The notes under the pieces were generated by a model. That model had not been told where the DNA came from. It ran no database searches and was given only the letters and a program-made list of their open reading frames with translations. A program made the translations under genes and the position numbers. Positions 28,701-41,200 of a stretch of 64,000 nucleotides of DNA are shown one piece after another (the stretch's first letter is position 1; each line of letters begins with the position of its first letter). This DNA comes from Icerya purchasi. Taxonomy: Eukaryota; Arthropoda; Insecta; Hemiptera; Monophlebidae. The stretch spans positions 449,179,292 through 449,243,291 of the forward strand of contig CM077115.1 of NCBI GenBank assembly GCA_039619475.1, given 5' to 3'.

Positions 28701-31700
28701 ATGTCCATTTTGACATTAAAATGTGCTAACAAAATGTATACAATAGCGAACATACATGCCCCAATTAATGAAGATAACAGAAGAAATCTGGAAAAAGTCG
28801 AACAGTTTTGGGGAATGTTAGAAGAAGAAATGGATAAAATACCAGAGAAGCATATCAAAATAGTGATGGGCGATGTTAATGGTCAAGTCGGAAAGGAAAA
28901 GAAGTTTAGACAAATAGTAGGAGAATACCCAGCGCAAAAAAGAACGAATACAAATGGTGAACGGCTAATAGAATTATGCCGGATGTTTAACCTTAAATTA
29001 ATGTCTACAAACTTTAAGAAGCTCCCAAAAAAACAGAAAACATGGAAGTCTCCGAATAAAAACCTGGGAGAATTCCAAATTGATCATGTTGCTATCTCGA
29101 GTAAGAATCAAAAGGAAATTATGAATGTTAAAGTTAAAAAAGGAAGTAATGTTGATTCAGATCATTTTCTTACAACGATAAAAATGAGATTTATTCCACA
29201 AAATAAAAAGAAATTTTTCAAACAAGGAATAATTAAGTACGATATAGATAAGTTAAATGAAGAGAATAATCATAGAGTACAGCAATATCGTGAGAAGATT
29301 AACGAAATAAAATCAGAAGAATGGCATGACATATGTAAAGGAATACAAGAAGCAGCAAAACAAATAATTCCGTTGAATATTAAGAAAAAGCACAAATGGT
29401 GGAATGAGCAATGTGAAGCTGCCCTCGAGGAAAGATTAAAATATTGGAAAAAATGGAATTCAGCTAAAACAGATATTGCATATGAACAATTCAGAAATCA
29501 AAGAAAATTAACAGCAAAAATTATTAGGAACTCAAAAAGAAAATTTGAAAAACAACAATTAGAAGAAGTAGAAAATGATTTCCAAAAAAATAAAACCAGG
29601 AATTTTTACAAAGTATTCAAGTCCAGGATGGGAGGATATCAAGCTCCGAGTCTGTGTTTTAAAAAGTCAGATGGAACCCTAGCTCTCAATAATAAAGACA
29701 ACTGCAAAATACTAGCAGGATATTTTGAAAAATTACTAAATTGTGATAAACCGAAAGAACGACTAGCAGTGGACATACCAGAGGAAAAACAGACCGACTC
29801 AAACCTCCCGAGCAGAGAAGAAATTAAACAGATAATATCTAATCTAAGAAACAATAAATCTCCGGGAGAAGACTCAATAGTAGCGGAATTAATAAAAGCA
29901 GCTGGGGAACCAATGGAAATAAAATTGACAAAACTCCTAGTGGAAGTCTGGAGAACAGAGAAGATACCACAGGAATGGAAATGTGCACTAATACACCCGC
30001 TTCATAAAAAACATGATAAGTCAGAGGTTAACAACTATAGAGGAATATCTCTGTTATCGGTAGTATATAAAATCCTTGCAAGAGTGTTATTACATCGAAT
30101 AGAAAGTAAAATAGAAATGGAACTAGGAGAATACCAAGCAGGCTTCAGAAAACATCGATCGTGCACAGAACAAATACTTAATTTAAAATTAATAATAAGG
30201 GATAGGATGATAAGAAACAAACCATATGTTATAGTATTTGTAGACTTTAAAAAAGCGTATGACTCCGTCGATCGAGAAAGTTTAATAGAAATATTAAAAG
30301 AATTTGGTGTAGATAATAAATCAACAAAATTAATACAACAAACACTATTAGGCACTAAAGCTAAGATAAAATTTATGGGACAAATCTCCGAGGCTTTTGA
30401 AATAAAAACGGGCGTACGGCAAGGAGATGGACTTTCTCCAATCCTGTTTAATTGTGTCCTAGAAAAGATTATAAGAGAGTGGGAAAAATTACTGGAAACA
30501 GAAAATATAAGTAAACAGATACGCTTGGGATACAAGAAGGAAAATCTAGCCATTAATTGTTTAGCTTTTGCAGATGACTTGGCAATTTTCTCACAGGATG
30601 TAACCTCAGCAATAAAGCAGATTAACCTTTTAAAAGAAGTAGCAGAAAAAACTGGTTTACAGATTTCCTTCGAGAAAACAGAATATATGACAAACGTTAG
30701 AACCTCACCCCGATATATGTGTACAAAATATGGAAAAATCAAAAAAGTTAAAAATTTCAGATACTTAGGTGAGGTTATTGAGCAAAACGGATTGGATGGA
30801 GAAGCACTGAAAATAAGGGCAATAAAAATGGAAACGGCTTTCCAATTAACAAAAAATATATACAACAAAAAATCAATGTCGATAAATACCAAGATAAGAC
30901 ACTACAACACAGTCATTAAACCGGAGTGCCTATATGCAGCTGAGTGCTTAGAGCTAAATAATATAGGAAAAATTGAAATATTGGAGAAAAAGGAAAGGAA
31001 GATCATAAGAAAAATTCTTGGCCCTCAAAAAGTAGGAGAAACATTCAGGAACAGGTCAAATGAGGAAATATATAAGAAAGTAGAAAAACTATCCGACGTA
31101 ATGAGGAAAAGAAGGTTGGCATTTTATGCGCATATCCAGAGAATGGATGATACCCGGTTAACTAAAAGAATCTTTCAACATTTTGATAGATTGAAGTCCA
31201 AGCCGAGGTAGTTCTCGAACACGAAAAAAGATCTTAATGAAGCGCAAATAGAGAAATCAACTATTGAAAACAGAACAGAATTTAGGAAAAAAATTAAAGA
31301 ACTCAATGGCTTCAATAAAATCAAAAGGAAGAAAACAGGGCAGAAATGGACAGATGATCGGAAAAAAAAGCACAGTGAAATAATGAAAAAATACTGGGAA
31401 GAACGAAAAAAGAAAAGTTTGCTGTTTTCACGCGGTCCATAGATGGCCAAATTCGAAGAGAAGAAGAAGAAGAATAACAAAGGTGCATGTGTTATTTTTA
31501 CTTTTACTTAACACACACTATCCGGAACACAAAACAGGAAGAGAATAATTGGTATAGTAATTTAAATACGATGTTTAGTATATGCAGGCGTGATATCAGT
31601 TGTTTTCTTTGAACATCGGAGAAATAAAATAAATGTAAATTACTTGAAAAATATAAAAAAAAGAAAATTATAATAATAATAATAGATCAAGCAACAGATA

Positions 31701-34700
31701 TCGAAACAATATTAAAATGGCAACAGGATATGTGAACCGGCAAACGAATTTAATTAGGTGGCACTGATATTCGGTATCGGACATCGGAACACAAATTAAA
31801 AGGAAAATTAACGATAGTAAAATTATGTGTAAAGAAACTACATTAAACTTGGAAGAATAGAAATATAAAAAATATATGAAAAGTATTAGCATACATGTTG
31901 GTAATATAGCATTTAAAAAAAATCTATAAACCGTATACAAACTTTCGAGATATGGCGATATAGAGAAAACATTTTGCGGTTTTTATTTCACAATCTTTGA
32001 ACAAAAAGGTACATTTTGTAAGTGCTGGGAATTGATAGTCTCGTAACCCACGGTTTTCGCGAGGACGGATTAAAGCAAAAAAAGAATCAATAAAGAAAAA
32101 CACAACTAGCAGAAAATAAAAAAGAACTTAAAACGTTCGATTTCAATTTATATCAACGTTATTTTGTTTTAAAATTTTAAAATTACAACATCGAGTACAC
32201 TACTATACTCTTACATTAATAATACATTTTTTTTGCTTGAATTTTTCCTTGATAGAAGGGTTCTCCGATATAGGTAATTAATAATTTTAAACTAGAAAAA
32301 AAAACAAAACAGAAATAGTTAATGCACTAGTCCTGTCAAAGGTACGGAACCACCCGCTTTATTTTTTGTTTTTATTGTATCGGACAAAACGAACATCTAA
32401 TAAACGGAACACCTACCTTTCATCACTTTCTAGAACCGGAGTAACATTATGACATAAAGCAATCGCCTTTATCGCTTCGTGTAGTCTAGTATGTTCCGAT
32501 CGCCGTATTTTTCCAGCATAAGTGGATGGTAAGGTCATCGGATTTGTGTAATTTAAGCTTGATATATCGTTACCTTGAGTCGCGTTATATACTGCACTCA
32601 ACTGTTGCGCCACCTAGTCCAAGCAAAGTATAAAAACAACTTATCAAATTTCATTTACTTCACTATATCCCTTAAAATGAAAGACATTTAGCTGAAAATG
32701 GAGCACAAAATGATTTTAATTACTAACAGTCGTGAAGTATATAGCTTTCTACATATTATTATTTAAAAGTAAACGATTTGAATCTAAAATTTAAACAAAA
32801 TTTACAGTGTAAAAGAAGATCATGATTGACAGCATCCGGGTAATTGCTGCGCACAATTACAAATATTGAAATTATAAGAATCAAAAGAGAACACAACAGT
32901 TTTTTAAATAATAATAATTTGCAAAGCTAACATTCTACTGCAAAAGAGCAGCTGCGAAGAAAAATATATACTTTATTGAAAGTTTCAGTAAACAAGTGGC
33001 AAGGAATTAAAGATCGTGATTTATGAATTACTGATTTACTATAATTCAATTTTTATAGAAAACCTTATAAACATATTTTATGTTATCTAATCAACTTACA
33101 AAAAAAATTAGTTAGTTTGATCAAGTCACCAGAATTTAATTAACGAGAGTTTACAGAAAAGAACCGAATTCATTAGTAATCGAATCACTCTTTAAAGGCT
33201 TGTTGATGTAAATTTTTTTTTAAACTGCCTTTAAAGTTGATTAACAGAAATGAGATTGGAAATAGTTAGTGTGTAGAACGCAACTAAATCAATGAAGAAA
33301 CTGAAAATATAGACTTCAAGAAAAATTTTTTATTGCTCCAGCAAACATTTATTCGCAGCAATGTAAATAAAACCCATAGTTGGAACTATTGTAAAGTTGC
33401 ACTGAATTGGATTTTTTTTGAACGTTTATCAAACTAATGAACATAGATCGAAAAGAAAGCATCCAAACAGATATCCACGTAGGACATAAATTGGTTCATT
33501 GAAACTTTTTTTATAAACTTAATGGTGAATAAACAGAAAATAGCTGTATTTTCTGATCGTTTTTTTTTTTTTTTTTTTTTTTTAAATGGTAATTAAATAT
33601 TTTATGTTTTATAATCTTCTTATGAGAATTTAACTGTTTATACAAATTTATGCTAGAATTTAGACAAAAAATACCAAAACTGAAGAAATTGTAAAGAACT
33701 GTTATAATTTTTTTCTTTTTGAAGGTATATTATTAAATATTTTATATTACACTGGAATTAAAAGTTTCTAACACTGATTACAAAGCTGTTTATTTGGATG
33801 TGCACTTGGTTGTGCGTATAAACACACTCATAAATACTAACCCAATTAATAAATGTAAAATGTCACAAAAATTACTTTTGATAATTTTATGAATTTTTAG
33901 AATAATTGAAGAAAAAAAATTGAAATAATGGATCAACTAAATTCAATTAAATAACGAATAACTTGCAGATTAACAGCTTACTTGGTTAAACGAGTCTTCA
34001 CTATACGATACTGTTCCTAAATGCAAACGTTTAAAAACCATACAATTTTGGGTTAGGGTACCAGTTTTATCAGTTAACAGATATGATATCCGTCCTAATT
34101 CTTCCGGTATCGTAGTAGAACGAACCACTGTATCTGGCATTTCCACATCACGTTGCATAGCCCACGAATAAAATGCTTTACCCATATCCAAATTTACTCG
34201 TAAACTGTAAATGCAAATTTTAATTTATATAAGAAGGTAAAAACATAAAGCTGAGTGTTAAAATTTGATTTTTCTCCTTCCATTCTTCTATACATTAAGA
34301 GGCAAAAAAGGTGTTTCAAAATTTCTTCTACATTACATAATCCGCGTAAAATTTGTATATTTTATAATCTACAACGAAAAATTTTACGCTAAATAGAAAA
34401 TTATTTTAAGAAATAAACAAACCATTTTAAAGTGTTAGATATAATATATATATATATGTATATATCTTATTTTTTTTTTTTATAATTAAACAATACATAA
34501 AATACATTTTCTGTATGAAAAATATCATTGATGCTTTAGTCCATCAATGTTCGATAAACTTGTAAGTAACGAATAGACGTAAAAATAATAAACTCGCATA
34601 TATTATTCTTCATATCAGGGTACAAAAGCATTATGTAAAGAGACATTCAACCATTATCAAAAATTATAAGGTTAAACAACAGGCTCTGCACTTTCTACTA

Positions 34701-37700
34701 TACGTAAGAAGGGAACTGAAATGGTTAAAAAAAATGGAGATACTTAAATGAAACTGATATTGAATCCGGTAATTTACGTGTTTCGTAAAGGAAAAACGAG
34801 ATAAACATGGGGGTTTAAGGAAAGAGAAATTACATACAGGGAAAAAGTAGAACACCGAGAAGAGAAAAAGGAAGCGAATGTTGGTACTTGGGCGAAAGGA
34901 ATAATCAATGCAGACGGAACGATTAAAATAATCGTGGCCTAAAAATGGCCAGTTTGGCGGAAAAAATTACAATAATAAATATTCGACACATCACCGTAAA
35001 ATTATTAATAAAGATGTCAATTTACCTAATTGGAATGATGTAGGAAAAAAGAAGAACAAATCGAAACATGTACCTATACCATGGACCTCCAAATCCTTTT
35101 AAACACATCATAACGAGAGCCAGACAAACGACAGCAGCAAATAGCACCTAAAAATAAAAAGTTAAACTTTACAAACACATAAAAAAAGTTGTTCCGTTTG
35201 AATAACATTTCAGAATTCCTTCAAATAATTCTTTTATTTCAGACGAGACTGTTACGATATTTCCGTTTTAATCCAAATTCAAGAAAAATTAATTTTAAAA
35301 GTGTAACGAAAAAGCCCATGATAGTGACGCAATTTCGAGAGTTGGTTCCAGTCCAAAAACTTATACGCGTTAAAAGAAAAAAAACGAAACAAAACAAAAA
35401 AAACCCAACTTGGGTAGAAATTTAAATACTTACCTTAGTTAGTTGATTAATTTCTATATCTAACAATCCAACTTTACTGCGAGGCTGTGAATTGTTCATA
35501 ACCGATCTCGTCTCCGCACCGGTGTAAACAACAGTTCCTACCGCCGATCCGGAAGCAACAACACAGTTAGCCCATAACGTATTTTCTACGTCTAAGCTAT
35601 CTTCTGCGTGCCCTTCCTACAATTAAAAATAAATATTAATTAGCAGCTAATTACGGAAAAATATTTAAATAACAACAGCGGGGAAGAAAATTTTCATAGT
35701 TATAGTAGTATTTTCCAATTTATCGTCTTTAACAGTAATTTTAACATGGATATGCCTCATGACTGACCTTAATCTAGAATTTTTTCCGTCACAAAAGAGT
35801 TACGAAATTCTTCTTCTTTTATTTGGGTGTGATTTTTAACGGCTGTTTATTCTTCCATGAACACATTAATTATCTTTATATTTCTAGTCCTAAAAGAATA
35901 AACCTTTTAAAATCACTTTCATTGTATAGTTTGAGTGGCGAATCTTATATTTTTACTTGATTATATAAGTCCCTTATTCTTTCTCTTGTTGGACTGCTGT
36001 TCCTGTACATGCGGCAACTCTTCTGAATCTTTTCTTTTAAAACTTTGCCGCACATAAATTTTGTCCGGGAGCACATAAATCTATTCTAATTTCTGTCATT
36101 CTTTATGAATCTAAATCACTTCCTTCGTTTACCCATAGATCCTACATATTTGGGTTACACCGTTTTTTAATTAAAAAGCTTTCCTCTTTTTCTTTTAAAA
36201 TAATACCTGCTTATTGCGCAATCTTTTACAACTGGTGTTTTTCTCTCAACAAAATTCTAATCTTATTTCTGTTCGTTTTGGTAATTGTTTGCCACATATT
36301 ACCACCTCCGTACTTTTCTCTTATTTACTTCAGTCTTTTACACACTCTTCACGTATTCTATATGCTAGACTATGACAAATTTCTTTCCCATTCCGTATAG
36401 TTGGATTTGAATTCTATATGGTTTTAGAATCCTTATATTCTAGTCCGCTATAGCCTAGTTGCTAGAGCGCTTGACTTCCGTTACGTAGGTCACGGGTAGT
36501 TCCGAATGTAGTCTTGCGTATGTACACTTGCGTTGCATATAATAATTGCCTAGTACACTACCTATATCTGTACAGCTGAGATGTACGAATAAGTAGTCGC
36601 CGACGCTCAGTATCTGAGTATGGCACTATAAAGAATATTCTAATCATGTCATTATTTTTACCGATAGCGGTAAGGGGCCTAATGAGGTTAAGCCTTTTTA
36701 TGTTTTTCCTTTTCACAATTGTTCTGAATCATTTAAGTTTCCTTCCGGCTACTTTGTATTTAATGCTGTATTTACAGCCATACTTCATGCAACTCTATTT
36801 ACTTCTTCTTTCTTGTTCCTTTCTAATAAATTTCTTTTAATATCTGATTCCGAAAGTGTATTAAAAACGTTTTCTACTGTCTCCTTTCGAACCTTTCAAT
36901 TTCCTTATTTGCAGTCTAATTCATAATTTATCCCAGTTGTGTTTAATTTAAATAGTTCTACTGTGGATTTCTGCCAAGATTGAGGGAAATGCGTAGTGGC
37001 TGTTTCTTTGGTTTGCTTGAGGTTTCTAACGGTCACTCCCTTCCAAAATTTCTTGCTGACAATATATATCATCTATCTAAACATTTTTACTTTTTCTTCT
37101 CCTTCAGTAATTCATCTGTCTATTCAGCTTTTATCTTCTTCTGTACTTTGAGTTAGTAAGTTTTATTCTCTTCGTCGTTCTCTGAATACTGCTCTGTACG
37201 TTGCCTTGTCTTCCCTTTCTCTCTTTTTCGCTTTTCCTTCACACTTCATCCAGCATTGTCCTCTTCATATTAACGATTCTTTTTTTTCATGTGATCCCAT
37301 CATGTTTTCTTTGAAAGTTCCCAACTTTTCTTTCAGCATTCTCCCTTTTATTCTGAACTTTTGGATCTTAATATTATGCTGCCTACATTCCACCATTTCC
37401 TTCCTTGCCTGATGTTTCTGTTTTTCTTTATTTGATTTAAAAATCTAAGATATGGTGTTTATTTTGATCTAATCCATAGGTATATCTTCATTGATTGGAC
37501 TGCCGTTCCCAGTTACTGTACCCCCACCGCTCTAAATCACTTTAAAGGTTACCTCATAGCAAAGTATAAATTTTGAAGTGATTTTTGAGGTAGATTTCAA
37601 TTCCATTATTAGATATTTTTGGTGGGTTGGTAATTGATTATATTAAAATTATATACTGTCTTAAATTTTAATCATGATTTACGTTCCAATATTGAAGTTC

Positions 37701-37847
37701 AAGTTTATAGGTCAAACCCTTCCTAGGTTATTAAATTTTATTTGATTTTCTGTCGTTCCTGACTTAACTTATTAGGATTCCAAACCATCATGATTATGGA
37801 ACTAAGTTTCCGAAACATGTCGGTAGTTATATAAACAGTTTTAATAT

Positions 37848-37887
<40 letters not shown>

Positions 37888-38184
37888 TTTTGACGAAGTT
37901 TTATTTAATAGTTTTTTCAAATTCGAATCATCAGAAAAAGTCATGGATGATTTGATTGCAATACGTAATTTCGTGCCACTCTTAATTTGTGTGTATTGTT
38001 CCTTCGCTGTAGACATGGCCTTTCCATCGGAACTGCACAGCGTTACTAATATAATTCGAATGTAAAGTTATTGATTTTCATCGATTGATTTTATAGATGA
38101 GAAATGAACGTGATTTAGTCTCAAACTGAGAATTGGCCCCTTTGTACTTGAATATACCAATGGCAATAACTTTTCTATATTGTC

Positions 38185-38224
<40 letters not shown>

Positions 38225-41200
38225 AATATAAATATTCATCAATATCATTCCGCTAAAATATTTGAAATTGTTTCATTAATAAAAATAATTTAGCCCCCAA
38301 AATTATTTTTTGTAATTTTATAAAAATTCATATAAAAAACGACGGTTAATAAAAATTTTATCGCGGACTGTGGAATGGAAAGAAAAAAAGAAAGAAGACG
38401 GGAAAGGTAACAAATCCGCTATGTAATTCCATAATGAATCAAAAAGAAATTAAATTAAAAATAAACTTTGCGTTATTATTGATTTTTAAATATTAATTTA
38501 CAATGTTACACTTGGCCCCTTTTAAATGTAATTGCATATTTTCGCATTTTGAATATTGTTAATTACGGTTTTACCTTTTTTTCAAGTTATATTAAACGAG
38601 GCTGCGAGAAAAAAAAAATGTTTAAGTTGTAGAATGTAATTAAATGAAGTTGCCAGCAAAACAACGTACCATTTTAAAATTTCCAATAAATGTATGAATA
38701 TCTTTTTGCGGTTTTTCGGCAAAAATAGATGCCTGAATGTTAAATAAGTCACTATCCAATTCTAAACTTTGCGTTTTCGTCACAGCCAACCGTAATTTCC
38801 AATCCGTTTCACCATCCAACTGATCAGTTCTAATAAAACAACCTCCCGATTTTTCTGTAGTACGTAACAGTACTAAATCCGCCGGGACTCTTTGATCTTT
38901 TTCTACTCGTATCTATAATTAAAAAAAAACAAAATTATATATCGAAACATTTAATGATTATTAATTATTTTTTTTTTAAATATGAATTTCTATTAATAAC
39001 TTACATAAACGGGAAATACATTATTTAAATTTAAAACAATTCTTATTCTATCGAACATTTTTGTCATTAATCAAATTAATATACAGCAAAATATGTTTCG
39101 CAGAAACGTACTTATATATTCGTACTAACTAAATGTAGTATTATATTATGAAACATGTCAGTACATTAATTTAAATAATATATTGCTTGTTTGTGCAAAT
39201 TATTTATTGATTAAAATTAAAGAAAAAAAAAAAAAATGATTTGGTTAATTATATAAATATATATATATTCGATTTCGAATATAAACCACATTAGTGCGTT
39301 ATAAAAACAATCAGTGGCGAGCGTGAACTTCAGAACTGAGGAAGCGCCACAATGAAATATTTTTTTATATAAAAATAAACGTGTGTAAAATTCGGTTAAA
39401 TACAGAACAAAAACAAAAATTAAGAGGAACGAAATGTCTCATTTTTTTTTTTTTTTTAAAATGAATTCGATTTTCTGGTTCTTGTTTGCGAAAGTGTCTA
39501 TTACATCATCATGAAAAGATGGTCTTTTTCTAATGTTTGATAGTAATTATTTTTCAATACTAAAAAAAAGCTAACTATAGTCACTCCCGACCTTGTGTAC
39601 TTCTTAAATACGTTTTTATTCGTTTCATTGCTGAAAATGATCAACCTTTGCAGACGAAGTGGTTGCCGGAATTGTAGTCATTAGATGAGAAAGCTTGTAC
39701 ACACTTCTGGAAAAACATCTGTTAGATCTGAAGCGGTCAAGTATAAGATGCACCCAACAGTGTCTTTATGTATGTTAGAATCTTGAAAGTACATACTTTT
39801 CAAACTTGCAAGATCGAAAAAGTTTCCATAATTCTGTTTTAAAAGAGTATTTTTCCAGAAAATTTGATTGAAAATGTAAAAAGTTTTTTGTATTAAGAGA
39901 TTTAAAAATTTTAATTTTGTTACATCATTAAACCCCTATTACGAGACATATTTGTTTGCGGAACTTCGACAATTTTTAAAAATATCCTTTTTCATGATAG
40001 ATTTCTATCTTTCCCCAAAAACTGAATCAAGTCAAAGTCATTTGCATTCCATACATTTTTTTGTTTTGCTTAAATAAAAGGCAAGCCCAACAGAATAATT
40101 TTTTTATCTTCTCACAATAACCATGGGGCATTGTTGCGCATAAATTTGTCTGAAAATGGCAGTTAAATATTTTACATACCTTTTGATTTTGTAATCGAAA
40201 TTTCTAAACTAGGAGTTGGTTTATCATTTTGAATAATATTCATTTTTTCTCGAAAACTTAATGAACTAAAAACTAATCAGTAGACCTATTTTCAATAATA
40301 CCACTGCATGTAGTCTCAATTTCGAAAGTGTCTGTATTTTAACAGACTAGTACATTTGCAGTTGCGGAAACAAAGCCCGTATAGCTTTTTCTGTAGTGAT
40401 ATACGGACTGAAAAGTGTTACCGATGATCATCGCTTCCAGTTACGTTGTTAGTAAACGGCAGCATATAAAAAACGATCGAAAGAAAATGTACCGTAAATA
40501 ATACCCTAGGATCGTATGCATATATACTGAAATGGATAAAAATCGCTCTGTTGATCGGTGTATGTGACCGTAAAGCGATTTGATTCAGCGCTTCCAGACT
40601 GAACTTTCTTCTTCACTCCCGATACACGTTACTCTGGAATCGCACGGCGGATAAAAATTCGCGCAAATTACCTGATCTTGAAGCGACAAACTTGATGCTT
40701 CCAAATTGAATATGCGTGCGCAGCCTTTTTCTTTCATCGATGCGCAATAGAGATCGTTCAGAGACAACTCCAGGTAGTTTTTTTTTTTTTTTTTTTTTTT
40801 TTTTATGCGACCGCGATGCCTATTGGCTTAGTCACGGTATTCGTAATATATAATCGACTAAACGTTAGGTATATTTTATATAGTAATGCGTTTCCTTAAA
40901 GCGAGATTACAATAATTTACGAATGCACAACAGTTCGATACGTTTAATCCGTTAACATTATTTATAATAATTCGATTATCGATACAGTAACCATTTAAAT
41001 TATATTTCAAACGTTCTTCCTTAGTGAAGAGGCATTCAAATAGAAAATGACTAACTGTATCCGGAACACCAAGAACTCCAGGTAGTAGGTACCAGACACT
41101 AGTAATGTGTGAAGAAGTTATGGGTTGTTTTTGTCATTCGCTCTTGCAGATGCTCCTTTTGATTTAGCGACCCTTTTTTTTCTAGTAATTTTTAATTTTG

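Larger units (their letters stand above)
27847..31473 (+). mobile_element. Full-length RTE-type non-LTR retrotransposon
   Basis: 3627 bp between perfect 13-bp target duplications. It has a 425-bp 5' UTR, a single long ORF with APE endonuclease and reverse transcriptase but no RNase H, and a short 3' end of GAAGAAGAAGAA-type repeats instead of poly(A). That layout is the RTE clade. It lies antisense to the P4-ATPase in the intron between exons 8 and 9. Intact ends, perfect duplication and an almost unbroken ORF suggest a young insertion. Confidence 0.92.

Noticed and set aside
30035..30892. 285-codon open frame on the minus strand
   Set aside because: Exact antisense shadow of the LINE reverse transcriptase; long because the sense ORF is intact.
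33560..33583. 24-base poly(T) as the tail of a minus-strand retroposon
   Set aside because: No flanking direct repeats and no recognisable retroposon sequence to its right.
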